In this document: positions 43,550 to 53,258 of the stretch, one piece after another
Numbering within the stretch: position 1 is the stretch's first letter
Layout: every line of letters begins with the position of its first letter
Assembly: GCF_022531965.1 (NCBI RefSeq)
Contig: NZ_CP092831.1
Coordinates: forward strand, 5,303,001-5,367,000
DNA: 64,000 nucleotides
Source: Paenibacillus peoriae
GTDB lineage: Bacteria; Bacillota; Bacilli; Paenibacillales; Paenibacillaceae
Direction of reading: 5' to 3'
Made by a program: the position numbers and the translations under genes
The notes under the pieces: generated by a model
Databases searched by the model: none
The model's input: only the letters and a program-made list of their open reading frames with translations
Told to the model about the DNA's origin: nothing

Positions 43550-44569
43550 TTATGACTGTACAGAAGACAGTCCAAATGCTTCGGCCATGAGACGTATAGA
43601 TTTCATTTTGGCATCAAAGTCATGAATAATGCTCGCAACCATGATCTCCTGTGCATTATAGTCCTTACTTAATTGCTCAATCTGACGCTTCACCTGTTCG
43701 GGCGAACCGACTACCATACGTTTGCGATTCTCACGTATCCGCATCCGGTCAAACGGCGTATACGGATACGCCAGTGCCTTTTCCACGGAAGGTGTTCCAG
43801 CGGAGCGCATTCCCTGCTCTAATAGTACAAGAGACAAGTCCATGCTGGAAGCCAAGCGATTGGCCTCCTCTTCGGTATCCGCACAGATCGCAAATACGGC
43901 AACAAGCGAACGTGGTTGGTCACTATGCTGGGAAGGCTGGAAGCTTTCCTGGTATTCCTTCATAGCCCCTGTGCCGCCTTCACCATTAATGAACTGTGCA
44001 AACGCAAAGCCCACGCCACGCTCGGCTGCCAGACCTGCGCTATCACCACTGGAGCCGAGCAACCACATTTCCGGTACAGTTTCTATAAGCGGCATCGCCT
44101 GTAGCGAACCGAAACGGTGATTATTGCCTGTGCTGTCATGTAAATAAGCTAACAGGTCATCCAACTGCTCAGGGTATAGATCTACACCCCCTCGCATTTT
44201 GCCTTCTTGCAGGGCTCTGGTAGCAATGGGCATTCCTCCAGGCGCCCGTCCCAGACCTAAATCAATGCGTCCCGGATACAATCCCTCCAACACACGAAAG
44301 TTTTCCGCTACTTTATAAGCGCTGTAATGAGGCAGCATCACCCCACCCGACCCCACTCGAATGGCCCGAGTACGGGCGGCCAGATGTGAAATCAGTACCT
44401 CCGGGCTGGACCCAGCGAGATTTGCTGCAGAATGATGCTCTGATACCCAAAAGCGATGATAACCCAAGCGTTCCGCCTCTATAGCAAGCTCAGCGGTCTT
44501 TTGTAATGCCTGCGCATGCGTCATGCCTTCCGATACCGGAGATTGGTCAAGAATGCTGAGTTTTATCAT
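43550..44569 (-). CDS. LLM-class flavin-dependent oxidoreductase (bacterial luciferase-like)
   Basis: A 339-residue TIM-barrel flavoenzyme, cytoplasmic. The start LSILDQSPVSEGMTHAQALQ, RFWVSEHHSAANLAGSSPEV (residues about 39-58), IRVGSGGVMLPHYSAYKVAE and GRIDLGLGRAPGG are the hallmarks of the YceB/YtmO-like MsnO8 group, FMN-dependent monooxygenases of unknown or broad substrate. AAAGG lies before the ATG. Single-gene unit. Confidence 0.93.
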   Translation of the reverse strand: MIKLSILDQSPVSEGMTHAQALQKTAELAIEAERLGYHRFWVSEHHSAANLAGSSPEVLISHLAARTRAIRVGSGGVMLPHYSAYKVAENFRVLEGLYPGRIDLGLGRAPGGMPIATRALQEGKMRGGVDLYPEQLDDLLAYLHDSTGNNHRFGSLQAMPLIETVPEMWLLGSSGDSAGLAAERGVGFAFAQFINGEGGTGAMKEYQESFQPSQHSDQPRSLVAVFAICADTEEEANRLASSMDLSLVLLEQGMRSAGTPSVEKALAYPYTPFDRMRIRENRKRMVVGSPEQVKRQIEQLSKDYNAQEIMVASIIHDFDAKMKSIRLMAEAFGLSSVQS

Positions 44570-44673
44570 AAAAGTCTGACCTTTCTATTTGGGAATAAGG
44601 ATAGACATTAATTATAGCACGCGTAGCCACAGTTACCCAAGAGGGGCCCCTATCAATTTTATAGTGGAAAAGT

Positions 44674-45837
44674 TTATTTTTCGTAAAGACTTGCGTTCCC
44701 TTTATCCGCCTCGTAGAGATGCGAACGCTTTTTAAAGAAACTATACAAATGTGTAACGATTACTTTCAAGACAGCATACCCCGGAACCGCCAGTACAATT
44801 CCCACCACACCAAACAAATTGCCTGCGGTCAGAATAACGAAGATAATCGTGATCGGATGTACCCGAAGAGATTTGCCCATAATTTGTGGAGAAATTAATT
44901 TACCCTCAATGAGCTGTACGACTGTCCACACGATAACCATCTTGAGCAGCATAATCGGTGAGGTGACCAAGGCTACAATTAACGCAGGTGTAATGGCAAT
45001 GACGGGACCTAAGTAGGGGACAACGCTCGTAAAGGATGCAATGACTGCAAGCGTCAGAGAGTAGTCTAATCCAATGATTAGGTAACCAATATACAACAGC
45101 GCCCCAATACAGAAGCTGACAATAATCTGCCCACGAATATAGGAACTGACCTGATGATTCATCTCGGTCATAATGCGATCTGTTTCTTTACGAAACATAG
45201 GCGGGAGCATTTTCAGGATAAACTGTGGTAGCTTGTGTCCATCTTTTAGCAAGTAGAACAGAATAAATGGAACCGTGGCAATCGCAAGTACCGTTTCTGT
45301 AACCACGCCCAAAAAGCTGCCCACACCCGTCCATGCATTATTAATAAAGCTAGATAACTTTTCAGAAGCTTTGGAGGCCAGCTCAGATGGATTAATTTGA
45401 ATCGTGTTCTGGAACTGGTTTACAAAATCGCTGCCGATCAGTTTCTCGAATTGTCGTTGTACTTGCTCGCTATAGGCAGGGAAATTTTGAATAAGCCCCT
45501 GTATTTGATCACGGATCACAGGCACCACCGATGTAACCACAATCGCAATAACCCCTATAATAAGCAAAAACAATACAACAATGGAGTATACTCGTTTCAC
45601 CTTGTTACGCTCCAGTACATCAACCAACGGATTGAACAGATAGTACAACACGCCGGATAAAATGACAGGGAGAATGATCGTTTTTAACAGCACCATGACA
45701 GGTGTGAATATGTATGAAATTTTGGTAAGCACCAAGATATTCAAGCCGATCAGCAGCAGTACCAGCAGGAATAACACAAACTTGTTGTTCAGAAAAAACT
45801 TCTTGAATCGGTCTTTCCATGCCGGAGTTATTTCCAC
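44674..45837 (-). CDS. AI-2E family transporter (YdbI/PerM type)
   Basis: A 387-residue membrane protein with seven to eight helices and a soluble insert around residues 105-150. The conserved C-terminal half shows [20 protein letters not shown] (about 267-286) and [19 protein letters not shown] (about 310-328), diagnostic for the family. Roles range from autoinducer-2 export to ion/proton antiport; not distinguishable here. The GTG start has AAGGGGA upstream. Confidence 0.93.
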   Translation of the reverse strand: MEITPAWKDRFKKFFLNNKFVLFLLVLLLIGLNILVLTKISYIFTPVMVLLKTIILPVILSGVLYYLFNPLVDVLERNKVKRVYSIVVLFLLIIGVIAIVVTSVVPVIRDQIQGLIQNFPAYSEQVQRQFEKLIGSDFVNQFQNTIQINPSELASKASEKLSSFINNAWTGVGSFLGVVTETVLAIATVPFILFYLLKDGHKLPQFILKMLPPMFRKETDRIMTEMNHQVSSYIRGQIIVSFCIGALLYIGYLIIGLDYSLTLAVIASFTSVVPYLGPVIAITPALIVALVTSPIMLLKMVIVWTVVQLIEGKLISPQIMGKSLRVHPITIIFVILTAGNLFGVVGIVLAVPGYAVLKVIVTHLYSFFKKRSHLYEADKGNASLYEK

Positions 45838-45935
45838 ACCACATTCCCCTTCTCTTTACACAAATGAGTATACGTTCTTCATAGATACGATATATTTTTG
45901 GAACAAAATATACAAGGTTATACCCAAATAAACAC

Positions 45936-45985
45936 AAAAGCAAACAAAGTTGTACGTCATCGTACGAACTTCGCTTGCTTTCGAG
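45936..45985 (-). terminator. Terminator of the LCP gene
   Basis: AGCAAGCGAAGTTCGTACG and CGTACAACTTTGTTTGCT form a long imperfect stem on the minus strand, followed by TTTTGTGTTT. Confidence 0.7.
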
Positions 45986-45987
45986 GG

Positions 45988-47001
45988 TTATGGAGTATCA
46001 TTTATCGTGGTTGCAGCATCCACCGTCGTGGTCACAGGTTTGTTCTCCTGTTCAAAAAGATTCTGTATGAAGCGCTTGAGCTTTCTTTCGTCTACACCCA
46101 ATACCTGCGCACCCTTAATGGTTTCCCCGCGCACCAATTCATTCGGCGGGATTTGCTGCTTCGCTACTGTTGTTGCATCGATATTAAAGCCCAATGAAGC
46201 CAATTGCAGCATTTCCGTAGTACTCAGATTCGTTTCAATATAAGGAGAAATGCTATTTAAAATACTCGGCAGTTTGATTAGAGATGAGGTTGACTGAATT
46301 TTACCGCCAAGCTCAGTAATGAATTTGCGTTGCCGCTCCGTACGCGTAAAATCGGAAGTCGCATCATGACGGAAGCGTACATATTGCAAGGCTGTTTTAC
46401 CGTCCATGTGCTGCATTCCCTTTTTCAAATCAATATCAAACTGGTGTTTATCCGCCTTGGAGGTATAATGCATATCTTTTTCGACATCCAGGTCAATACC
46501 ACCCACAGAATCAACCAGCGCAATAAAACCATTGAAATCAGTATATACATAATATTGAATTGGTATGCCCAGCAGGTCGCTCACGGTCTGTCTGGTCAAA
46601 TCCGGTCCCCCGTAGGAAAAGGCAGCATTCAATCGACTTTGCCCATGACCTGGGATATTGACGTAGGTATCACGAAGAATCGACATCAGTGTAGCCTTTT
46701 TCGTAACCGGATCAATAGAAGCAACCATAACGGAGTCAGAACGCCCTGAATCCTCTCCACGGGAGTCGCCGCCTAGCAGCAGAATATTCACTCTTTCTGT
46801 CCCATCCCATTCCGGTGGGAGCGATACCTCTACAGGTTGTACATTGGTTTGAGTTTGTGCCTGCGGTTTGAATTTCGAATCCTGTCCGGAAGCAACTGAA
46901 ATTTGATTCGTAAAATGATATATAGAATACGTATAATATCCGCCCACTAAAAGAACCGCCGCAGTCACAGAAATGCCTAACCATTTTAAAAATTTTCGCA
47001 T
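45988..47001 (-). CDS. LytR-CpsA-Psr (LCP) family cell-wall polymer ligase
   Basis: Anchored outside the membrane, LCP proteins move teichoic acids or capsule from undecaprenyl-phosphate onto peptidoglycan. The 337-residue protein has one N-terminal helix (about 9-28) and an LCP domain with RVNILLLGGDSRGEDSGRSD (about 69-88), LMSILRDTYVNIPGHGQSRL and YVRFRHDATSDFTRTERQRK, which contain the conserved Asp and Arg residues binding the polyprenyl pyrophosphate. The tail after residue 315 is Thr-rich. Confidence 0.94.
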   Translation of the reverse strand: MRKFLKWLGISVTAAVLLVGGYYTYSIYHFTNQISVASGQDSKFKPQAQTQTNVQPVEVSLPPEWDGTERVNILLLGGDSRGEDSGRSDSVMVASIDPVTKKATLMSILRDTYVNIPGHGQSRLNAAFSYGGPDLTRQTVSDLLGIPIQYYVYTDFNGFIALVDSVGGIDLDVEKDMHYTSKADKHQFDIDLKKGMQHMDGKTALQYVRFRHDATSDFTRTERQRKFITELGGKIQSTSSLIKLPSILNSISPYIETNLSTTEMLQLASLGFNIDATTVAKQQIPPNELVRGETIKGAQVLGVDERKLKRFIQNLFEQENKPVTTTVDAATTINDTP

Positions 47002-47092
47002 ATTTTCGGGTAACCTCGCTTTTATTCATCATCGTTCGGCTTTTAAAAGCATACCCTTCCTGCAAGTTATCTGTCAATTCGCGCCGTCTGTT

Positions 47093-47995
47093 CTAGTGGT
47101 CGTCCGCATACCATGGATTCAAATGGACAAGCACCTCATAAACCCGCGGTTCCCGCTTCATGACAGCCCCCTTAATCAGTCGAATAATATCGTGTCCCTG
47201 CTGAATCGTCAAAGAGGCATCCACTGAAGCGCGGATATCCACGATAATATAATGGCCGTGCTCACGGGCACGGATACGGTCAATACGTTGAACCTCGGCT
47301 ACACTCAGTGCGGCTGCGGCGTAGCTCTCAATTTCCTCCGTTGCAATCGCCTTTTCCATAAGCACATCTATGGATTCACGGCCCATTTCCCACGCCAATT
47401 TCAGAACTAGCAATGCCACTACGAATCCCGCAATAGGGTCACCGTAAGATAAGATTGAAATGCCCCAGTGCTCCCCAATCAGCCCCAATCCGATACCCAG
47501 TACAGCAGCCCCAGAGGCGTACACATCAGCGAGATGATCTTTTGCCGTTGCAATAAGACCCTGACTATTGGCCGCTCTCCCGATACGAATCGTGTAGATA
47601 TACAGCCACTGTTTCCAGAGCAAGGAAATAATGGCGGCCACCAATGCCAGTATATGCTCCTGTGGCATCGGTTCGAACAGTGCTGCAATCGAATGATAGC
47701 CGATGAATATACCCGCTCCAAACAATATGACCGCCACCACGCTTGCACCGATCACTTCTGCCTTGCCGTGACCATAAGGATGGTCCTCATCCGGCGGCTG
47801 GCTAGATATGCGCATCGCCCCCAGTGCCGTTGCAGAGGCAATCACGTCCCCAGCATTATGCACACCATCGGCTACCAGCACCTTGCTGTTGAACATAAGT
47901 CCTGTAATAATCTTAATGCCGGTTAATAGGATGTTGCTAATCAGGCTGATCCATGCTGAGACCATGGCGCGCTTGCCCATATCCTGTTCCTGCAT
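47093..47995 (-). CDS. Cation diffusion facilitator family transporter
   Basis: A 300-residue metal/proton antiporter with six membrane helices and a C-terminal cytoplasmic domain. The metal sites show VLVADGVHNAGDVIASATAL (HxxxD, about 37-56) and AKDHLADVYASGAAVLG (about 146-162); DEDHPYGHGKAEV is the conserved loop. Zn2+, Mn2+ or Fe2+ efflux is usual; the cargo is undetermined. The ATG at 47995 has GGAGGGG nine bases upstream; an in-frame ATG six codons earlier lacks a site. Confidence 0.93.
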   Translation of the reverse strand: MQEQDMGKRAMVSAWISLISNILLTGIKIITGLMFNSKVLVADGVHNAGDVIASATALGAMRISSQPPDEDHPYGHGKAEVIGASVVAVILFGAGIFIGYHSIAALFEPMPQEHILALVAAIISLLWKQWLYIYTIRIGRAANSQGLIATAKDHLADVYASGAAVLGIGLGLIGEHWGISILSYGDPIAGFVVALLVLKLAWEMGRESIDVLMEKAIATEEIESYAAAALSVAEVQRIDRIRAREHGHYIIVDIRASVDASLTIQQGHDIIRLIKGAVMKREPRVYEVLVHLNPWYADDH

Positions 47996-48072
47996 GATGT
48001 ATAACCCCTCCAAATTTATCTTTTGAATTTATCTTATGGCGCTGCTCTTTCAGCGGTATGGATGAAGATTAC

Positions 48073-48109
48073 AATAGCCCCGGAAGATGAGCCTCCCCGG
48101 GGCTATTAT
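48073..48109 (-). terminator. Strong hairpin after the DEAD-box helicase gene
   Basis: AATAGCCCCGGGG and CCGGGGCTATT pair around a short loop, 45 bases past the stop. There is no clear T-run, so termination efficiency is uncertain. Confidence 0.55.
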
Positions 48110-48152
48110 GATAACCATAGTGGAGCATTCTATGAGAATACTCCTATTTTAT

Positions 48153-49802
48153 CTATCTGGACCGTCCGCGACGGCCTCCTTGTCCTTGACCACCACGCGG
48201 GCCGCCTTTGGCTTGTCCACCGCGTCCACCTTGGCCTCCGCGCGCAGAACCACTGCTGCTGCGGTCATACCCACCGCGCTCGCTGCTTTGTCCTGCCGAG
48301 CGACCTTGGCCTCCTCGTGCGGAACCGCCGCTGCTGCGGTCATATCCACCGCGCTCGCTGCTTTGCCCTGCCGAGCGACCTTGGCCTCCACGTGCAGAAC
48401 CGCCGCTACTACGGTCATACCCGCCACGCTCGCTGCTTTGTCCTGCCGAGCGCCCTTGGCCTCCACGTGCGGAACCGCCGCTGCTGCGGTCATACCCGCC
48501 GCGCTCGTTACTGCCGCGGCTAGAGCGACGTTCGCCGCCTGCACTGTCACGACGGCCCGCCTGTTCGCGGCCGCTGCCCCGGCGTCCACCGCCGGAGTCG
48601 TTGCCACCGTAGGAACGGCGGTCGTTTCTGCCCGAACGGCGTTCTCGACCCTGCCGATCAGCCGTATCGGAAGCAGGTCTACGCTGTCCGCCGCCCTCAC
48701 TGCTGGTGAACGTGACACCAGCAACTTTCTGGATGTTCCGAAGCTCTGGAATATCCCTTGGCGTAGCGAGCGTTACCGCCACGCCTTTGCCTCCGGCACG
48801 GCCGGTACGCCCGATGCGGTGGATGTAGCTTTCGGCATCCTGCGGCATGTCGTAGTTGAAGACATGCGTGACGCCTTCTACATCCAGGCCGCGTGCAGCT
48901 ACATCAGTCGCCACGAGCAATTGGAGTTTCGCTTCACGAAACGCCTTCATCACTTGCTCTCGCTTGTTCTGGGACAAATCCCCGTGAAGCTCACCGCTCT
49001 GAAAGCCCATTTCTTGCAGCTCTTCGTTCAGTTTGGCAGCCCGGCGCTTCGTACGGCAGAAAATAACAGCCAAGTACGGACGATCCGTATTCAGCATATC
49101 CACCAATGCCTGTTGCTTACCACGGTCTGTTGTTTGCACAACGACCTGACGGATTTGGCTCACCGGAACGGAAGAAGCGGATTTCACTTTGACATCTACA
49201 GGTTCGTTCATATATACACGAGCCAGTTTGCGAATACCGGCTGGCATCGTAGCGGAGAACAGCATCGTCTGTCTCCGGTAAGGAACTTCCTGAAGAATCG
49301 TCTCCACATCGTTCAAAAAGCCCATGTGTAACATTTGATCGGCTTCATCCAGGACCAGCATTTTAATGCCGCCTAGATCCAGCGTGCCACGTCTCAGGTG
49401 ATCCAGCAGTCGCCCAGGTGTCCCAATAATCAGTTGTGCGCCACCTTTCAGTTTACGAAGCTGACGCTCCACGTCCTGTCCTCCGTAAACAGCTAGTAGA
49501 GATAAACTCGGCTCCGCAGCAGCCAAGCATTTAGCTTCCTCTGTAATCTGGAGTGCCAATTCACGCGTAGGTGCAATCACAAGCGCCTGCGGGTGCCGCT
49601 TGTCCAAATTCAGCTTTTGTAAAATCGGCAGTAAAAACGCAAGCGTCTTCCCTGTCCCCGTATGTGCCTCGGCAATCACATCCTGACCTTCCATCAACAG
49701 TGGAATGGACTCCTGCTGTACAGGTGTTGGCGCTGAGATGCCCTGCTCTTTCAAGGCTTCTACCCAATGTTGCTCCACACCTAATGCTGTAAAATTCTTC
49801 AA
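48153..49802 (-). CDS. DEAD-box RNA helicase with repetitive RGG tail
   Basis: A 549-residue ATP-dependent RNA helicase. The core (to about residue 360) has the Q motif, AHTGTGKT (motif I), PTRELA (Ia), VLDEADQML (II), SAT (III) and HRIGRTGRAGGKG (VI). From about residue 385 follows a Gly/Arg/Ser-rich tail built from 25-residue repeats (ERGGYDRSSGGSARGGQGRS plus AGQSS) and ending in RGG/RGR motifs, probably RNA binding. The TTG at 49802 (MKNFTALGVEQHW) has AAGGGAAG ten bases upstream; a TTG ten codons earlier has none. Family role: ribosome assembly, mRNA turnover or cold adaptation (CshA/CsdA-like). Confidence 0.95.
   Translation of the reverse strand: MKNFTALGVEQHWVEALKEQGISAPTPVQQESIPLLMEGQDVIAEAHTGTGKTLAFLLPILQKLNLDKRHPQALVIAPTRELALQITEEAKCLAAAEPSLSLLAVYGGQDVERQLRKLKGGAQLIIGTPGRLLDHLRRGTLDLGGIKMLVLDEADQMLHMGFLNDVETILQEVPYRRQTMLFSATMPAGIRKLARVYMNEPVDVKVKSASSVPVSQIRQVVVQTTDRGKQQALVDMLNTDRPYLAVIFCRTKRRAAKLNEELQEMGFQSGELHGDLSQNKREQVMKAFREAKLQLLVATDVAARGLDVEGVTHVFNYDMPQDAESYIHRIGRTGRAGGKGVAVTLATPRDIPELRNIQKVAGVTFTSSEGGGQRRPASDTADRQGRERRSGRNDRRSYGGNDSGGGRRGSGREQAGRRDSAGGERRSSRGSNERGGYDRSSGGSARGGQGRSAGQSSERGGYDRSSGGSARGGQGRSAGQSSERGGYDRSSGGSARGGQGRSAGQSSERGGYDRSSSGSARGGQGGRGGQAKGGPRGGQGQGGRRGRSR
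48228..48506 (-). repeat. 75-bp tandem repeat in the helicase tail
   Basis: Three full 75-bp units (48282-48356, 48357-48431, 48432-48506) and one 54-bp partial unit (48228-48281) encode 25-residue RGG repeats. The copies are nearly identical at DNA level, indicating recent expansion. Confidence 0.9.
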
Positions 49803-50158
49803 GTTGTATTCACTTCCCTTATCTGTATTCAATATGTGTCACGTAAAATAGGTTCATGTGCCATATGACATCTATCGTTCCATAGTTCAGAATTCCCATT
49901 TTTGTATCGGTTCTCATTCTCCCCTTTTCAGGAAGGGAGCATATCCGTTATCGTTGAATCTGTTCATGTAACTCAACATACGGCCGCAAGGCGGCTCAGG
50001 CCGTTCCATATATGACTTTCCTAGTATACGCGAAGTTGAACTGGTTTCCAAACGATTTTAATGAACAGGACCACAGTCTATATAAAAGGTGAATTCGATC
50101 TTCATGTCATATATTATGGTATAAGAATTGGTAATTCATGAATAAAGGATGGATGCTT
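49803..50158. other. 356-bp gene-free region between helicase and the next gene
   Basis: No gene is visible. On the minus strand it would give the helicase a leader of up to 300 bases, with one GC-rich inverted segment around 49980-50002 (GGCCTGAGCC...GGCCG). On the plus strand TTGAAC-N17-TAATGA near 50025-50053 is a possible promoter for the gene at 50159. Confidence 0.4.
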
Positions 50159-50755
50159 GTGGTTAACAACTTGCATTATAATTTTATAATGGCCGGTTCC
50201 TTGTCGGAGAAGCACACTTTGTTTGCTGAAGAGTGCTTTACTAACCTGTTCGATTGTTTTGAAACGCTCCTGAATATATCAGGAATCCGCAATACCCGTG
50301 TGTCTATCTATCAATCCAAGAAGGCCAAACACGGTAAGATCCGCTGGGACAAGCAGGAACTGCTCCGCATTGTGACCGATGATGAATTGACTCCTTTGAT
50401 GCTGGTTATAGAGGCGCCTAGTATCAAATCGTCCTATAACAAAGGGACGACGCCGGAAGTGTACATTCTTTTGTCCAATGGCCCTATGGGTCAATCTCCC
50501 AACAATTGCGGGATGCTTGTTTCGATCCGTCAGGACGTTTATAAACGTATTGACCGAACAAGCGTGGAAGACGTTATGCTGCGGCTCAGCCAGTTAATAA
50601 AGGCAAACAAACTGTTACATAGCTCGCGCAACTTTTATGCTGGCAGTAAAGCACGCGCCATTATGGATATTCTTCCATTTATGCTCGAACACGATACCCC
50701 GGATATGAAGTATGTTTTTCAATCGTGGACTCCGTTCCCTTTACCACACACCTAA
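50159..50755 (+). CDS. Uncharacterised protein, first gene of the immunity-like island
   Basis: About 198 residues, soluble, no recognised domain, no signal peptide. I place the start at GTG 50159 because AAAGG lies ten bases upstream; ATGs at 50138 and 50153 are also in frame. The protein is mixed alpha/beta with EVYILLSNGPMGQSPNNCGM in the middle and a helical C-terminal half (VEDVMLRLSQLIKANKLL). It is followed by genes on the same strand with short spacings, several immunity-like. A role in that set is only contextual. Confidence 0.65.
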   Translation: MVNNLHYNFIMAGSLSEKHTLFAEECFTNLFDCFETLLNISGIRNTRVSIYQSKKAKHGKIRWDKQELLRIVTDDELTPLMLVIEAPSIKSSYNKGTTPEVYILLSNGPMGQSPNNCGMLVSIRQDVYKRIDRTSVEDVMLRLSQLIKANKLLHSSRNFYAGSKARAIMDILPFMLEHDTPDMKYVFQSWTPFPLPHT

Positions 50756-50794
50756 ACAATCCGTCATACTATTAACCCCAGGAGGCTGCAATTT

Positions 50795-51439
50795 ATGCAA
50801 ATTCAAGTTCAAAAGGTTGAAAAAAAAGAGACCGAATATCTCATTCATTATCAAGCCGGGGGAGCGTTGCCGTTCGTTCCGCATGATATTGTTCTGATCC
50901 ATGGCAAACAGTATTTTATAGGCACGATTTTGAAAGTAGAGCCGGAACAGGCCCTTGTCCGTATTAATCCGGAATATGAAGACCAACTGGCAGGGTCCAT
51001 CGGACTGGAGCTGGCTTTCTCTCCAACTGTTTCTATTCAAGGTGCAGACAGCATTGTCGAAAAGCTTGGCTATTTCCCTCCCTTTCATTATGACCGAATT
51101 ACAGCTGCCAATATGACGAAAGACCAGATTACGCTGACGATTGAGCTATCCTACGCTAGCGTGCTTGTCCCTAAATCACCGGATCTGGAGCCTTCAACTG
51201 AGGCACCTGTAATCCCTGAAGCTCCAGCAAAAGACGTCCCACGCTATGCAGTGACTTTTACATTTCTGGAAACTAAAGAGCATGTATTAAGCCCTGTAGA
51301 AACAGAAAATATCATTTTGCAACTTGACTTCCGTTATGAAGAGGCTGATATGGTCGTTGACATCGATGCCTTGTCAGGGCTGTCAGGCAGCTTTCTGTGC
51401 AGAGGTATCCGCGCAGAGATTACGGAACTGAATGAATAA
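50795..51439 (+). CDS. Uncharacterised two-domain protein, possibly Imm50-like C-terminus
   Basis: A 214-residue protein. Residues 1-85 form a beta-rich domain (HDIVLIHGKQYFIGTILKVE). After a Pro/Glu-rich linker (about 130-150) there is a second beta-rich domain; FPPFHYDRITAANMTKDQIT (about 93-112) recalls the entry of Imm50 immunity proteins, but I cannot confirm this. An AGGAGG site lies before the ATG, and the stop overlaps the next gene by eight bases. Part of the plus-strand island operon. Confidence 0.65.
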   Translation: MQIQVQKVEKKETEYLIHYQAGGALPFVPHDIVLIHGKQYFIGTILKVEPEQALVRINPEYEDQLAGSIGLELAFSPTVSIQGADSIVEKLGYFPPFHYDRITAANMTKDQITLTIELSYASVLVPKSPDLEPSTEAPVIPEAPAKDVPRYAVTFTFLETKEHVLSPVETENIILQLDFRYEEADMVVDIDALSGLSGSFLCRGIRAEITELNE

Positions 51440-52027
51440 ACAGGAGGCTCGCGAGCTGTTACGCTGTCATTCTTTTATTCACGATGATCTGGAGCATCCC
51501 AAAATGCGAAGCGGATTTCTAGGGATGCTTCGCCCCTTTCAAGGCGAACTGATTGAGGATAATTTTCATGAGCTCATGACTATCATTGAAGTTCTGGCAG
51601 ATGAGTTGGAGAAACCGTCCGTAGAACGGGAGCTTATATCCGCTCTGTGGGGGATTTGCCAGTATACACGGGCATGGGCGTTGCATCCTGATGGTATGCT
51701 GCAGCGAAATCACCTGCTGACCGTAGAGCAGATTAGTACGCTTGACGATTGGATTGATACGATCTCCTATGCGGTTATGGTACTGCTGGAGGGTGGCGGA
51801 CCAGAAGAAGCTTTATCGAACTACAGACACGAGAGTTGATCCGCAGTGATACATATATCTTAGTCAAGGGGGCCGCTTTTGCATTGCTTCGCGTACATAA
51901 AAGCATGCCTTTCGCACAACATGCTCTGAAACAATTAGTTGAGCATGAAGAATTCCGTGTATCTGCCAAACGGGAGCTTTCCACATCATCGACAACCAAA
52001 GGAGAATCACTCTACTTATGCGTGTAA
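51432..52027 (+). pseudogene. Uncharacterised helical protein, apparently frameshifted near 51810
   Basis: The first part (ATG 51432 to the TGA at 51837-51839, 135 residues) is all-helical, with ELMTIIEVLADELEKPSVER and a WICQYTRAW-like core. Just before its stop the other frame reads FIELQTRELIRSDTYILVKG and continues in frame for about 65 residues to a TAA at 52025, also helical and of normal composition. One lost base around 51805-51815 would join both into a single protein of about 198 residues. Alternatives: a separate TTG-started gene at 51836 (coupled to the TGA), or programmed frameshifting. No domain recognised. Confidence 0.55.
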
Positions 52028-52647
52028 GAATATTTATATTCATATTAATTATCGGAATTATATGTGTGCCTGCGTATTTTATTATGAGCAGCTTTGGATT
52101 ATTTCAAAATGAAAAGGTGCTTGTACATTACAAGCTTGCCATTGAGGTAAAGGATAAAAAGTATGATGCCTGGCCTTTAATCAGTAGCTATGCCGCTATA
52201 GATAAAAGAGGGGACAGTCGTCAGCTCTACTACCAGGCGGAGGGCTCAGGCTTAGAGTATCTGTTTCAGCTAGCCTATGGACAATATGAACTCCGACCCT
52301 CCAAGGAAAATCCTTTTCTGGACGGAGGAGTCCACTATACCATGGATCATCCCGAGTATGTGCGTGTGGAAAAGGAGTATGAGAATGCTAACGACTACAC
52401 GGAATTAACCCATTTTTATAATCAGCAGGAACGGATGATTTATACCTATAATCCCGAAGCCAAGCTCGATAAAACATACGTCCGTTCCATCATCACCGCT
52501 GGGATGACTCGCACAACTGGTAATTCAAGCCGTCCGGTTAAGGATGACTATATCAATATCAGTAAGCTGTTTAAGGATAAGCTAGGAGTGAATGTGAAGG
52601 TAGATGTGGATGAGGACAACAAAATCGTCACCCTATCGATGACATGA
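52018..52647 (+). CDS. Uncharacterised exported or membrane-anchored protein
   Basis: A 209-residue protein with an N-terminal hydrophobic segment (VRIFIFILIIGIICVPAYFI, residues 2-21) without a lipobox, so a signal anchor. The remainder is soluble, charged and mixed alpha/beta (DYTELTHFYNQQERMIYTYN near 125). The start overlaps the end of the preceding reading frame; AAAGGAG lies 13 bases upstream. Not recognised. Being exported, it could act at the cell surface while its neighbours are cytoplasmic. Confidence 0.65.
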   Translation: MRVRIFIFILIIGIICVPAYFIMSSFGLFQNEKVLVHYKLAIEVKDKKYDAWPLISSYAAIDKRGDSRQLYYQAEGSGLEYLFQLAYGQYELRPSKENPFLDGGVHYTMDHPEYVRVEKEYENANDYTELTHFYNQQERMIYTYNPEAKLDKTYVRSIITAGMTRTTGNSSRPVKDDYINISKLFKDKLGVNVKVDVDEDNKIVTLSMT

Positions 52648-52730
52648 TTTCACATACGATGTACCGCTGCGTTGTTTCATTTCCAACAAAGAGATTTATG
52701 GTTTACTAGGATCAAGGAGGCTGGTTGTTA

Positions 52731-53258
52731 ATGTCATTCGCAATTGAATCAGGGCTTTTGCCTGCCCAGATCGCAGCATTGGAGGAACAGATACAGCGTA
52801 TATTGCCCGCTGGCTATAAACGTTTTCTTTCACAATATAACGGATTTTATGTAGCCGCCCCTTTTTATTGCAATGTGCCCTTCGATCGAGTGGATAACGG
52901 AGACATTGATTTGACTTGTTTTTTCGGATATGAAGTATCCAACAAAAATCATGACCTTCTAGCGATTAATGATGAATTTCTGGATGAAATCAATCATGTC
53001 GAGAGCGCTTTGTTGATTGGTGCAGATGCGGGCGACAATTTTTACGTTCTGACATGTAAGGAATACACCCCGTATGTGTACTACTGGGACCGCACACATC
53101 TTCATGCTTATGATGACAAACTGAACTATGATATTGCAGAGCAGGACGAATGCGGACATTTGTATCTGGTGGCAACAGACTTTACAACGTTTTTTAATCA
53201 GGTAATTGAACGACTCAACGAGCAGAAAGGAAGGCCTACTGATGACAGAAATACATAA
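52731..53258 (+). CDS. SMI1/KNR4 (SUKH) family immunity-like protein
   Basis: A 175-residue soluble protein. The SUKH entry motif is visible as IAALEEQIQRILPAGYKRFL followed by SQYNGFY (about residues 14-42: helix, then LP..Y..FL..YNG), then CFFGYEV and the typical SALLIGADAGDNFYVL (about 84-99). SUKH proteins are known as immunity proteins against polymorphic toxins, often nucleases. AAGGAGG lies ten bases before the ATG at 52731; a TTG two codons earlier is too close. No cognate toxin is adjacent. Confidence 0.85.
   Translation: MSFAIESGLLPAQIAALEEQIQRILPAGYKRFLSQYNGFYVAAPFYCNVPFDRVDNGDIDLTCFFGYEVSNKNHDLLAINDEFLDEINHVESALLIGADAGDNFYVLTCKEYTPYVYYWDRTHLHAYDDKLNYDIAEQDECGHLYLVATDFTTFFNQVIERLNEQKGRPTDDRNT

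Noticed and set aside
48228..48506. CRISPR-like array
   Set aside because: Repeats are contiguous, 75 bp, in frame with the helicase, and have no variable spacers.
48208..48612. Proline/leucine-rich repeat frame on the plus strand
   Set aside because: Mirror image of the 75-bp tandem repeat; no start signal, so not treated as a repeat protein.
48087..49331. 414-codon plus-strand frame opposite the helicase
   Set aside because: It arises from the repetitive RGG tail and the helicase core read backwards; there is no ribosome site and no known domain.
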